Shown here one piece after another: positions 25,961-34,023 of a DNA stretch of 64,000 nucleotides (its first letter is position 1; each line of letters begins with the position of its first letter). This DNA is from Paenimyroides baculatum. GTDB lineage: Bacteria > Bacteroidota > Bacteroidia > Flavobacteriales > Flavobacteriaceae. The stretch is from contig NZ_VWSG01000001.1 of assembly GCF_008629655.1 (NCBI RefSeq), positions 329,261 to 393,260 of the forward strand. The letters run 5' to 3'. A model generated the notes under the pieces. The model was not told the DNA's origin and made no database searches. It saw nothing but the letters and a program-made list of their open reading frames with translations. The position numbers and the translations under genes were made by a program.

Positions 25961-26028
25961 TAATTTATTGTAATTCGTATAAAAGTGTATAATTCCAGAT
26001 TAAATCTGGTTAAAAAAGAAGAGAGAAT

Positions 26029-26640
26029 ATGGCAAAAATGAAAAAATCAAGTACAAGGATAGATATGACCGCAATGTGTGACGTATCATTCTTATTGCTA
26101 ACATTCTTCGTTTTAACCTCTACAGCAAAAACACCAGAAGTTCACCCTGTTGATTTGCCTGTGTCTACAAAGGAAACTAAAATTCCTTCAGATGATATTT
26201 TATCAATAACCGTTGGTCAAGAAAACGTGTATATTGGTATCGCAGGTAAAGAAGATCGTAAAGATATCTTAACAAGAATGGGGCAGGAATATAAAATTGA
26301 GTTCACAGAAGCAGAGAAAAACGCTTTTGCTGGATTAGAAAACTTTGGTGCTGATATTCGTGAAATGAAGACCTTGTTGGCTAAGTCACCAGGTGACCGT
26401 ATGCAGGAAGAGTTTCATAAGGGTATTCCTTATAAAGATTCTTTAAACAATCAGTTATCTTCTTGGGTACGTAATGCACGTGAATCATCTTGGCAACGTA
26501 AAGAGTCGTTTTTAAAAGTTGCGATTAAAGGTGATGCAAACGAGCAGTTTGGTACAATTAAAGAGATAATGAATATTTTACAAGAACAACGTCAAAACCG
26601 CTTTTACCTTGTTACAGGTTTAAGATCTGACGACTTTTAA
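26029..26640 (+). CDS. exbD: ExbD/TolR family biopolymer transport protein (first copy)
   Basis: Peptidoglycan-side partner of the ExbB channel. The 203 residues have a single helix with the proton-carrying aspartate D18 in IDMTAMCDVSFLLLTFFVLTS and a periplasmic domain. This domain is longer than usual, with a central insert (about 75-150) before the conserved FLKVAIKGDANEQFGTIKEIMNILQEQ. A second ExbD follows 20 bases later, so the motor probably contains an ExbD heteropair. The start ATG is preceded by GAGAGAATATGG, a plausible purine-rich site. Confidence 0.92.
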   Translation: MAKMKKSSTRIDMTAMCDVSFLLLTFFVLTSTAKTPEVHPVDLPVSTKETKIPSDDILSITVGQENVYIGIAGKEDRKDILTRMGQEYKIEFTEAEKNAFAGLENFGADIREMKTLLAKSPGDRMQEEFHKGIPYKDSLNNQLSSWVRNARESSWQRKESFLKVAIKGDANEQFGTIKEIMNILQEQRQNRFYLVTGLRSDDF

Positions 26641-26660
26641 TCACTAAAATTTAAAAAGAA

Positions 26661-27206
26661 ATGGCAGAATTAAATACAGGTGGTGGCGAAGGCAAAAAAG
26701 GCGGTAAAAAAGTAAGAAGTAAAAAACAAAATGCCGGGGTTGATTTAACGGCCATGGTAGATTTGGCATTCTTATTGATTACGTTCTTTATGTTAACCAC
26801 TTCCTTATCTAAACCGCAGTCTATGGATTTGACTATGCCGGATAAAATTAAGGATCCAACAACAAAACCACAAGAGGCTAAAGAATCTAAAACTATGACT
26901 ATTTTAATTGGTAAAGACCGTAAATTAAAATATTATATGGGGATTTTAAAAGAACCTTACCAAGGAGTTGGGCCAACAGATTCAACTTATGGGCAAAATG
27001 GTATTCGTAAAATCATCTTGCAGAAAATGGCTAATTTGAAAGCTAGTGGACAAGTTGGAAAAGATGGAGTTGTTGTGTTGATTAAAGCAATAGAAGAAGC
27101 TACTTATACTGATATGATTGATATTTTAGATGAAATGGCAATTACAGGAGTTGAGATCTATGCGATACAAGACATGACAGAAGAGGAAAAAGCAGTTATG
27201 CAGTAG
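26661..27206 (+). CDS. exbD: ExbD/TolR family biopolymer transport protein (second copy)
   Basis: Second ExbD, 181 residues. A Gly/Lys-rich cytoplasmic leader (GGGEGKKGGKKVRSKKQN) precedes the single helix with D34 in VDLTAMVDLAFLLITFFMLTT. A periplasmic domain follows, with VVLIKAIEEATYTDMIDILDEMAITGVEIYAI matching the ExbD C-terminal fold. It is 20 bases after the first ExbD and 22 bases before tonB, in one operon. Confidence 0.93.
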   Translation: MAELNTGGGEGKKGGKKVRSKKQNAGVDLTAMVDLAFLLITFFMLTTSLSKPQSMDLTMPDKIKDPTTKPQEAKESKTMTILIGKDRKLKYYMGILKEPYQGVGPTDSTYGQNGIRKIILQKMANLKASGQVGKDGVVVLIKAIEEATYTDMIDILDEMAITGVEIYAIQDMTEEEKAVMQ

Positions 27207-27228
27207 CATAAATAAAAAATAAACTACT

Positions 27229-28098
27229 ATGGCTAATATTAATTTATTTGGAAAGGATTGGACAAACGTTGTGTTTGAAGGTCGTAACAAAGCTTACGGT
27301 GCCTACAAATTGCGTCAGGAAAATCCTAAAACAACATTACTAGCATTATTGTTGGGGATTGTTTGTATTGGTTTGGCTTTTGGTGGATCAATAGCTTATA
27401 AATCTGTATTTGGTGAGAGATTCTCGTCTGATAAAGATGAAAAAGAAGTTGAGGTAACGGAAATTGTAATGCCTTTACCAGAACCAGAACCAGAACCAGA
27501 AGTAATTGAAGAACCAGAGCCGGAACCAGTTGTCGAGCAGGCAGATGCATCTAAATCTGTACAAGAAGAAGTAAAATTCTTGGAAACAGAAGTTAAGAAA
27601 GATAAAGATGTAAAAGACGAGCAAAAAACTACTCAGAAAGATTTTGATGATACAAAAACTTCTGGTCGTGAAAATCGCGAGGGTGATAAAGACGGTGATA
27701 CTAAATTTGATGGTAAACAAACCGGTGGTGCTGAAAAAGGATCAAAAGGTACAGGAACCGGAGATAAAAAATCTGATGACGAAAATAAAGTTCACAGTTT
27801 TGTTCAGCAAAAAGCTGCGCCTAATGAAGGTTTAGCTAAATTTATGCAAAACTATGCGCGTAAATTTAATGCACCAGATGTTGGCGGAAACGTTACTGAA
27901 ATTAAAGTGCGTTTAAAGTTTGTTGTTGAAAAAGATGGATCTTTTACAGATTTACAGGTTTTAGATGACAAACAAGGTGTGGGTAACGAGGCAAAGCGTG
28001 TGTTAAAAGCAATGCCGCAATGGAAACCTGCGCAACACAACGGTAAAACTGTACGTTCTAGTTTTACATTACCAATTACAATTAAAGTAAATAACTAA
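27229..28098 (+). CDS. tonB: TonB family energy transducer (first copy)
   Basis: Periplasm-spanning protein that couples the ExbBD motor to outer-membrane receptors. The 289 residues comprise a cytoplasmic head (INLFGKDWTNVVFEGRNKAYGAYKLRQENPKTT), one helix (about 37-58), a proline/glutamate-rich segment (LPEPEPEPEVIEEPEPEPVV), and a charged Lys/Asp/Gly linker. The C-terminal TonB domain (VRLKFVVEKDGSFTDLQVLDDKQGVGNEAKRVLKAMPQWKPAQHNGKTVRSSFTLPITI) ends it. A paralogue at 28475 has the same head and C-terminal domain. The next small gene starts 1 base after its stop. Confidence 0.92.
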   Translation: MANINLFGKDWTNVVFEGRNKAYGAYKLRQENPKTTLLALLLGIVCIGLAFGGSIAYKSVFGERFSSDKDEKEVEVTEIVMPLPEPEPEPEVIEEPEPEPVVEQADASKSVQEEVKFLETEVKKDKDVKDEQKTTQKDFDDTKTSGRENREGDKDGDTKFDGKQTGGAEKGSKGTGTGDKKSDDENKVHSFVQQKAAPNEGLAKFMQNYARKFNAPDVGGNVTEIKVRLKFVVEKDGSFTDLQVLDDKQGVGNEAKRVLKAMPQWKPAQHNGKTVRSSFTLPITIKVNN

Positions 28099-28099
28099 T

Positions 28100-28330
28100 A
28101 TGTTAGAAAACTTTATAAATAATTTTAAACAAAAATCGCTTTTACAGCGATTTTTGTTCTTTATTGGCTTGCTTTTCCTGATACTGTATTTTGTATTGGG
28201 ATGTATGTTTATTTTTTGGAAAACCATTCCTTTGGAATTATCGTACAACCGCAGGCTGCTCTTTGGTATACTGCTTATAGTGTACAGTATTTTCAGATTT
28301 TTTAGAATAATAAACATAAGACAAGATTAA
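28100..28330 (+). CDS. Small membrane protein of unknown function with internal hairpin
   Basis: A 76-residue protein with two predicted helices (LQRFLFFIGLLFLILYFVLGCMFIFW and LLFGILLIVYSIFRFFRII). I recall similar small proteins next to tonB in flavobacteria but cannot name the family. It starts 1 base after the tonB stop, so it is probably translated from the same mRNA. Codons about 10-20 contain a perfect 13-bp inverted repeat (28128-28158) with T-rich 3' arm, which looks like a terminator; see the findings. A second true terminator follows its stop at 28318. Confidence 0.65.
   Translation: MLENFINNFKQKSLLQRFLFFIGLLFLILYFVLGCMFIFWKTIPLELSYNRRLLFGILLIVYSIFRFFRIINIRQD
28128..28161 (+). terminator. 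Terminator-like hairpin inside the 76-residue gene
   Basis: Stem AACAAAAATCGCT / AGCGATTTTTGTT with loop TTTAC, followed by CTTT. It lies within codons near the start of the small gene, right behind tonB. It could act as an intrinsic terminator or attenuator of the tonB transcript when the small gene is not translated. Confidence 0.5.
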
Positions 28331-28347
28331 TTTCTTGTCTTTTTTTG
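28318..28347 (+). terminator. Rho-independent terminator of the exbB-tonB operon
   Basis: Stem AAGACAAG / CTTGTCTT with loop ATTAATTT, then a T run, overlapping the stop codon region of the small membrane protein gene. Confidence 0.85.
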
Positions 28348-28474
28348 TTTTTAGCAGATACTAAATAAAATATATTTACGTTAATCTGTAAATGAGTGTT
28401 TATATTTTGTATATTTAGTTAAAACATTTTTATATGGTCTGATTTTTACGCTTTAACTTAAAAACATTTTAATC

Positions 28475-29365
28475 ATGAGCAGTTTAAATTTATTTGGAAA
28501 AGAGTGGGGAAACATAGTGTTTGAAAACCGCAATAAGCTTTACGGAGCTTACAAACTACGCCAAGAAAGTGCTAAAACAACTTTTATGGCCTTGGCTATT
28601 GGTATAGGAACTTTAAGTATGATTTTTGGAAGTTCATATTTATATGCTTCTAATTCAAAAGAGGTAATTATTAGTTGTCCTGTTTCTGAGTTAGAACCTG
28701 TAGAACCTATTACAATAATTGAAGCCGATTTAATAAAAGTAGAACCAATTGTTGAAAAAGCGAAAGGTACAGAAGATGATGCAACTAAAGCAAACGCGAC
28801 GAAAACGGATGTTATGGACAACAAAAAGTTAACCAATGTGAACATAACAGAAGATGACAAAGTAAAAAAAGATGATTTAACAGCTCAAAGCGAGTTTAAC
28901 GATCATACTAATTCAAGTAGTGAAAATCTAAATGCTAATAAAAAGGGAACTTTGAATACTGATGGAAGCAAATCGGGTACTGAAAATACAGAAAAGGGTA
29001 ATGATACTACGGGTTCTGGTTCAAATGATGGAGAGAAAAATATTAAAGGTAACGAAATAGTTAAGTTGGTTCAAAAAAAAGCAGCACCTACCGAAGGTTT
29101 TGAAAAATTCTTTGAATCGTACATCAGAAAATTTTCTGCAAAAGATCTTGGTGGAAGCGCAACAGAAATGGTAGTGAAACTGAAGTTTGTTGTTGAAAAA
29201 GACGGATCGTTTACAGACATAAAAATTGTTGAAGATAAACACGGTTTGGGTAACGAAGCAATTCGAGTCTTAAAATCAATGCCTAAATGGAAAGCAGCAC
29301 AACATAACGGCAGAACGGTAAGATCTCAATTTACCTTGCCAATTAAAGTAAAAGTAAACAACTAA
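28475..29365 (+). CDS. TonB family energy transducer (second copy)
   Basis: Paralogue of the TonB encoded at 27229, 296 residues. The cytoplasmic head (LNLFGKEWGNIVFENRNKLYGAYKLRQESAKTT), the helix, and the C-terminal TonB domain (VKLKFVVEKDGSFTDIKIVEDKHGLGNEAIRVLKSMPKWKAAQHNGRTVRSQFTLPIKV) match closely. The linker is different: instead of a Pro-Glu run it is Asn/Thr/Ser/Gly/Lys-rich (about 105-185). The copy is separated from the first by a terminator and a 144-base gap, so it is likely expressed independently; a near-consensus TATATTTA lies around 28405. It arose by local duplication, then linker divergence. Confidence 0.9.
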   Translation: MSSLNLFGKEWGNIVFENRNKLYGAYKLRQESAKTTFMALAIGIGTLSMIFGSSYLYASNSKEVIISCPVSELEPVEPITIIEADLIKVEPIVEKAKGTEDDATKANATKTDVMDNKKLTNVNITEDDKVKKDDLTAQSEFNDHTNSSSENLNANKKGTLNTDGSKSGTENTEKGNDTTGSGSNDGEKNIKGNEIVKLVQKKAAPTEGFEKFFESYIRKFSAKDLGGSATEMVVKLKFVVEKDGSFTDIKIVEDKHGLGNEAIRVLKSMPKWKAAQHNGRTVRSQFTLPIKVKVNN

Positions 29366-29369
29366 AAGA

Positions 29370-29394
29370 AGCCCGCTATTTAAAAGCGGGTTTC
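29370..29394 (+). terminator. Hairpin after the second tonB
   Basis: GCCCGCT / AGCGGGT stem followed by TTCTCGTTTTTT. Confidence 0.75.
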
Positions 29395-29544
29395 TCGTTT
29401 TTTATAAACATATTATTTGCAATTTAACGTAAGGTAAAATCATATTTAAGGCATCAATAATTTTTGTTTGTTAAAAATGCAAAATTTGTAAAGTTTATTA
29501 AAAAAAAAATTAGTAGATTTAGCAATCAATTAATATCTAAAATT

Positions 29545-30435
29545 ATGAAGCAGATAATTTGGTCTGTGTTAGGGTTAAGCCTGCTAATTTCGTGTAAAAA
29601 AGAACCAGCAGCATCAACTGCTGAAGTGAAAGAAGCATACGACAGAGGAACAACAGAAATGTACGTAGAATCGTCGGTTTATCCTATAGTTGAAGATATT
29701 AACGAGGTATTTAAAACTTATTACAACGATGCCGATATAAAATTAAAAATGCTTTCGCAGAACGAGATTTTAAATGCGGTTTATAAAGATTCTAATCGTT
29801 TGGTAATAATGCCAAAGACGTTTTCGGCAAAAGAATTAGAAGCTTTCAAAGGTCGCGTTGTACCTAAAATAACGCCGATTGCTAAAGACGCAGTGTTGTT
29901 TATAACGCAGAAAAACGCAACAGATACTTTAATTAATTACAACGATGTAATAGCTGTTTTTAAAGGAGCTAAAAAATCAGAAAAAGTATTTGTATTTCAT
30001 GATGCTAATTCAAACATCGTCGAAAAAATTAAGACAGATGCCGGTGTAAGCGAATTAAGCAAGAATGTTTATTATGCAAAAACGGTTGAAGAAATTGTAT
30101 CATACATCAATAAAAATAAAAATGCAGTAGGTGTTGTTGGTATCAACTGGATGTTACAACCCGATGCAAAAATAAAAGAAGGTATAAAGCAGTTGCGCTC
30201 CATGTTGGTTTATAACGATTCACTAAAGAATTATTATGCACCATCGCAAAGTACCATTGCAGATAATACCTATCCTTTAATAAGAACAATAAATATTATA
30301 GACGTTCAGGGAAAAACAGGTTTAGGTACAGGTTTTGCTAGCTTTGCCGCTTCAGATAAAGGACAGCGAATTGTTTTAAAATCGGGTTTAATGCCGGTTA
30401 CTTTACCAAAACGAGAAATTAACATAGTAGAATAA
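29545..30435 (+). CDS. PstS-like substrate-binding lipoprotein
   Basis: Predicted lipoprotein of 296 residues related to the PstS phosphate-binding superfamily (type 2 periplasmic-binding fold). The signal peptide ends in LLISC (C17). The mature part has the segments YDRGTTEMYVESSVYPIVEDINEVFKTYY, FKGRVVPKITPIAKDAVLFITQKNATDTLI and VGVVGINWML. The frame extends upstream to a TTG at 29464, but ATG 29545 begins a proper lipoprotein signal and is chosen. No pstC, pstA or pstB permease genes follow; a TPR gene does, 28 bases on. The ligand is therefore uncertain. Confidence 0.82.
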   Translation: MKQIIWSVLGLSLLISCKKEPAASTAEVKEAYDRGTTEMYVESSVYPIVEDINEVFKTYYNDADIKLKMLSQNEILNAVYKDSNRLVIMPKTFSAKELEAFKGRVVPKITPIAKDAVLFITQKNATDTLINYNDVIAVFKGAKKSEKVFVFHDANSNIVEKIKTDAGVSELSKNVYYAKTVEEIVSYINKNKNAVGVVGINWMLQPDAKIKEGIKQLRSMLVYNDSLKNYYAPSQSTIADNTYPLIRTINIIDVQGKTGLGTGFASFAASDKGQRIVLKSGLMPVTLPKREINIVE

Positions 30436-30463
30436 TCAAGGTTTTTCAATATAATTGTAAATT

Positions 30464-32122
30464 ATGAATAAAAAAATTACCCTAAGTTTAGCTTTATTAT
30501 CATTCATTTTTAGCGCAAACGCACAGAGTGGTGCTAATGATATTGATACGGCAATTAAGTACGGTCGTTACGATGTTGCAAAAAAAGAATTATACAAGCT
30601 TGTTAGATCACAACCAAACCAAGGTAAAAACTTTTATCGTTTAGGGGTAATTCATTTAAACGAAAATAACCAGGATTCGGCAAGTTACTACTTCAAGCAA
30701 GGTTTAAGAGCCGTTAAAGATGTTGATATCAACAATCTTGGGTTAGGTAAATTAGGTTTGCTTACACAGAAAGATAAAGAAGCAAAATCAAAATTTAATG
30801 CAGCAACTTTAAATATGGGTCCAAAAGATTATCAAATCTATTTGGATATTGCAAATGCTTATACATTCGCTCCAAAACCTGATTACGATTTGGCTTTAGA
30901 GTTTGTAAACAAAGCATTGTTTCTAGAATTAGAAGAACCGGAACCACACATTGCTCGGGGAGATATTTACTTTGCAGAAAAGCAGTTTGTTGATGCGCGC
31001 AGAGTGTATTACGAAACATCGAAAAGATTCCCAAACAGTCATTTACCAAAAATGAAACTGGCTGATGTTTTACGCGCTGGTAACGAATTTGAAGATGCAA
31101 TTAAAGTATATGATACCATTGTTTCTAAAGATCCGGCTTATGCTGATGTTTACAAGCAATTAGCATTAACGCATGCTGATTATGCTCGTTTTAAAGACGA
31201 TAAAGCACTTTTACAGCCTGGTGTAGAAAACTATTTCAAATACCATGGAATGATTGGTGAAAGTATGGATGTTGATAACGAATTGGCTGCATACTTAATC
31301 AAAAATAAAGATTACAAGGCTTTAGGAGATTTGGTTAGAACAAAATGGTACACACGTGGAGATAACTTCTTTATGTACCGTTACCGTGCAATTGCCGATT
31401 TCCAAAACGGTAAATTTTTAGATGCTAAAGAAAACATCAACATGTATTTTGATGTTCAAGATAAGAAAGATCAATTATTGCCTATCGATTATTTATACAA
31501 AGGCTTGTCTGAATTAGAAGCGTCACGTAAAGAAGACGGAACTTTTAACGAAGCGGTTTACAAAAAATCAATCGATGAAATGGCTAAAGCGGTTAAAGAA
31601 AATCCTAAATTGGGAGTTGCTTTACACGAATTGGGAATGGATTTGTTTAAAGACGAACATTTTGAACAAGCTTATTTCGTTTTCGATTTAGCTTCTAAAG
31701 ATGAAAAATCGCCTTATTACGTGTACGATATGTATTACAAAGGTAATGCACTTTACATGGCAAGCGATAAGCCTATGTTTAACGATCAGTTACAGAAAGC
31801 AAAAGACAACTTGGATAGCTCTTTGAAAAAGACGCCTACATTTGAAGCTTACCTGATTAGTGCGCGTGTTAACAGAAACTTGAATACGCCTACGTCTTTA
31901 GCTAAAATGGAAAAAGATTACGAAGGGTTTATCGATTTGTTAACTCAAAAAGGATTTGCAAACGATGCAGCTTTTAAAGACGCGTTAATTGAAGCTTACA
32001 CCATGATTGGTAATTACAACCAAACTGCAAACAAAGCTAAAGCAACAAGTTCTTTCCAAAAAGTACTACGATTAGATTCTAGTAACGAATACGCAAGAAA
32101 ACAAGTACAAAGCGCTAAATAA
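30464..32122 (+). CDS. Secreted tetratricopeptide-repeat protein
   Basis: A 552-residue protein with a signal peptide (MNKKITLSLALLSFIFSANAQ) and TPR-like helical repeats throughout. Recognisable repeat units include ARGDIYFAEKQFVDARRVYYETSKRFPNS, MKLADVLRAGNEFEDAIKVYDTIVSKDP and YRYRAIADFQNGKFLDAKENINMYFD. It should act as a periplasmic protein-protein scaffold. It is 28 bases after the PstS-like gene and terminated by the hairpin at 32131, so the two form an operon immediately behind the Ton motor genes. Confidence 0.9.
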   Translation: MNKKITLSLALLSFIFSANAQSGANDIDTAIKYGRYDVAKKELYKLVRSQPNQGKNFYRLGVIHLNENNQDSASYYFKQGLRAVKDVDINNLGLGKLGLLTQKDKEAKSKFNAATLNMGPKDYQIYLDIANAYTFAPKPDYDLALEFVNKALFLELEEPEPHIARGDIYFAEKQFVDARRVYYETSKRFPNSHLPKMKLADVLRAGNEFEDAIKVYDTIVSKDPAYADVYKQLALTHADYARFKDDKALLQPGVENYFKYHGMIGESMDVDNELAAYLIKNKDYKALGDLVRTKWYTRGDNFFMYRYRAIADFQNGKFLDAKENINMYFDVQDKKDQLLPIDYLYKGLSELEASRKEDGTFNEAVYKKSIDEMAKAVKENPKLGVALHELGMDLFKDEHFEQAYFVFDLASKDEKSPYYVYDMYYKGNALYMASDKPMFNDQLQKAKDNLDSSLKKTPTFEAYLISARVNRNLNTPTSLAKMEKDYEGFIDLLTQKGFANDAAFKDALIEAYTMIGNYNQTANKAKATSSFQKVLRLDSSNEYARKQVQSAK

Positions 32123-32130
32123 ATAACAGA

Positions 32131-32158
32131 AGAGCAACTTAACGGTTGCTCTTTTTTT
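32131..32158 (+). terminator. Rho-independent terminator after the TPR gene
   Basis: Perfect stem AGAGCAAC / GTTGCTCT with a run of T. Confidence 0.92.
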
Positions 32159-32185
32159 TATGAAAACTTTTTGGGATAACTATCG

Positions 32186-32193
32186 TATCTTTG
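32186..32193 (+). promoter_or_regulatory. TAnnTTTG promoter element for queE
   Basis: TATCTTTG, 15 bases before the queE start. Confidence 0.5.
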
Positions 32194-32208
32194 CAAAAAA
32201 AATAAAAA

Positions 32209-32826
32209 ATGACAACAGCAGAAACAATAGTTGAATCGTTACCTTTAATGGAGGCTTTTTATACCATTCAAGGAGAAGGTTTTTACACCGGTCACGCTGC
32301 GTATTTTATACGTTTGGCAGGATGCGATGTTGGTTGCCATTGGTGCGATGTTAAAGAAAGCTGGGACGAAAACCTGCATCCTAAAGTTTTGGTAAACGAT
32401 ATTGTTTCGCAAGCCGAAGAGAACGGAAAACTGGTTGTAATTACTGGCGGTGAGCCTTTAATGTGGAATTTAGATCATCTTACCTCAAAATTAAAAGAAA
32501 AGGGAATCCAAACAAATATAGAAACATCCGGAGCTTATGAACTGTCTGGTTTTTGGGATTGGATCTGTTTGTCGCCAAAGAAAAAGAAATTGCCGACACA
32601 AAGTGTTTACGATGCTGCCAATGAATTAAAATGCATTATTTACAATCATCACGATTTTAAATTTGCCGAAGAACAGGCTGCCAGAGTGAACAAGAATGCT
32701 AAATTGTATTTGCAGGTAGAGTGGGGTAAGAAGGATGAAATGCTGCCATTGGTTATTGATTATGTAAAAAATAATCCTAAATGGGCGATTTCTACACAAA
32801 CTCATAAATATTTGGATATTCCTTAA
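32209..32826 (+). CDS. queE: 7-carboxy-7-deazaguanine synthase
   Basis: Radical-SAM enzyme that converts 6-carboxy-tetrahydropterin to 7-carboxy-7-deazaguanine in queuosine biosynthesis. The 205 residues include FYTIQGEGFYTGHAAYFIRLAGC near the start and the [4Fe-4S] cysteines C39, C43 and C46 in GCDVGCHWCDVKESW, followed by VITGGEPLMW. The C3 spacing CxxxCxxC and short length fit the QueE group. The substrate-supplying pathway begins with GTP cyclohydrolase I, encoded at 52 kb, but queD and queC are not in the window. Confidence 0.95.
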   Translation: MTTAETIVESLPLMEAFYTIQGEGFYTGHAAYFIRLAGCDVGCHWCDVKESWDENLHPKVLVNDIVSQAEENGKLVVITGGEPLMWNLDHLTSKLKEKGIQTNIETSGAYELSGFWDWICLSPKKKKLPTQSVYDAANELKCIIYNHHDFKFAEEQAARVNKNAKLYLQVEWGKKDEMLPLVIDYVKNNPKWAISTQTHKYLDIP

Positions 32827-32854
32827 AATATTTTAATTTTACCTTAAAAAAGTT

Positions 32855-33250
32855 ATGAAGAAAATAATACTGTTCGTGTTTTTATTTGCAGCAGCAAATA
32901 GCTTTGCACAGGCGAATAAAGCTGATGTAATGAAGTTGGTTGAATTATCGGGCGAAGTAGCTGAATTCTACAATATTACCGATGAAATTTCAAAACAACT
33001 TTCTGTGAACAATCGTGAAAGTTTTAAAAAGGATATGGAGCCTTTAATTGCGAAACAAAAAAAGAGTTTAATTGCTTATTATTCGCAAAACTTATCACAA
33101 AGCGAAGTTGAAAACTTGATTGAATTTTATCAGACACCATTGGCAAAAAAATTCATGATGATCAAGCAAAATTATGCTACGGTTTTAAGCAATAAATCTG
33201 AAGATTTTAAAAGCGAAATACAAGGTATTATAATGAAATATATGATGTAA
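32855..33250 (+). CDS. DUF2059 domain secreted protein
   Basis: A 131-residue protein with signal peptide (MKKIILFVFLFAAANSFAQ) and a helical DUF2059-type domain: LIAYYSQNLSQSEVENLIEFYQTPLAKKFMMIKQ is the characteristic stretch. Function of the family is unknown; members are periplasmic. It follows queE by 28 bases on the same strand and may be co-transcribed. It ends at the bidirectional hairpin at 33251. Confidence 0.85.
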   Translation: MKKIILFVFLFAAANSFAQANKADVMKLVELSGEVAEFYNITDEISKQLSVNNRESFKKDMEPLIAKQKKSLIAYYSQNLSQSEVENLIEFYQTPLAKKFMMIKQNYATVLSNKSEDFKSEIQGIIMKYMM

Positions 33251-33277
33251 AAAGAGAAGCAACTGCTTCTCTTTTTT
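33251..33277. terminator. Bidirectional terminator
   Basis: Stem AAAGAGAAGC / GCTTCTCTTT with loop AACT between convergent genes, followed by T residues. Confidence 0.9.
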
Positions 33278-33986
33278 ATTTTGTAATTCTAGCCAGATAA
33301 TCAAAATTAGATCCTTCTAAAACCAACTCACATTTTAAATTTTGAGCTATACAGGCATTTTGAAGTGTATTAAAATCTAAATAAAGCCAATTAAAAGGTT
33401 CTTCTTTATCACCCTTGTATGAGACATTGAATGTTAGTTCGCCATAGTAATCGCCATAGATAGGAATCCATTTTCCACCATCATCGTCTTCGTCGAACAT
33501 ATAAATAATGTCTGAACTATCAATTAAAATCTGTCCGTTATCTGTCAGTAAAGTCTTTAATTTCGATAGGTATTGATCAATGTTTTTCAATCTACCAAAA
33601 ATTCCGGTACCATTCATCAAAAGCAGAATCGTATTGAATTTTTCCGAATCATCAACTTGTAAAATATCAATCTGCATAGTTTTTTCAACACCGCGAATTT
33701 TACAGGTTTCAACAGCATTTGCAGATATATCAATTGCCAAAACATTCAATCCTTTTTCCTGTAAATACAATGCATGACTTCCTGCACCACAACCAACATC
33801 CAGAATGTTTCCTTTTGCAAGTTTTAATGCCTTTTGCTCTAATTTAGGCATATCTTTAAACGATCGAAAAAAATAAGAAACGTCCATTTCATCGGCTTCG
33901 CTGATGTTTGTTTCGGTAATTAAATTTTCGGGCTGATTATTTTGTACATAATCCAGCATTGCTTTGCCAAAAAGATCTTTAAACAT
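33276..33986 (-). CDS. Class I SAM-dependent methyltransferase
   Basis: A 236-residue Rossmann-fold methyltransferase. Motif I is GNILDVGCGAGSHALYLQEKG, followed by VLAIDISANAVETCKIRGV (acidic ribose-binding residue D) and FNTILLLMNGTGIFG, with a C-terminal substrate part that gives no specificity. The open frame continues 32 codons upstream, but that stretch overlaps the start of the divergent YkgJ gene and is not family-like, so the start MFKDLFGKAM is chosen. Substrate unknown. Confidence 0.88.
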   Translation of the reverse strand: MFKDLFGKAMLDYVQNNQPENLITETNISEADEMDVSYFFRSFKDMPKLEQKALKLAKGNILDVGCGAGSHALYLQEKGLNVLAIDISANAVETCKIRGVEKTMQIDILQVDDSEKFNTILLLMNGTGIFGRLKNIDQYLSKLKTLLTDNGQILIDSSDIIYMFDEDDDGGKWIPIYGDYYGELTFNVSYKGDKEEPFNWLYLDFNTLQNACIAQNLKCELVLEGSNFDYLARITK

Positions 33987-34000
33987 AGTTTGATTATTTG

Positions 34001-34008
34001 TAATTTTG
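34001..34008 (+). promoter_or_regulatory. TAnnTTTG promoter element for the YkgJ-family gene
   Basis: TAATTTTG, 15 bases before ATG 34024, in the 37-base gap between divergent genes. Confidence 0.45.
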
Positions 34009-34023
34009 CATTTTAAAATTGCA

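Noticed and set aside
27326..27550. Minus-strand frame with a Leu/Val/Pro-rich low-complexity translation
   Set aside because: It is the antisense of the Pro-Glu repeat of tonB; the repeat, not a gene, explains the open frame.
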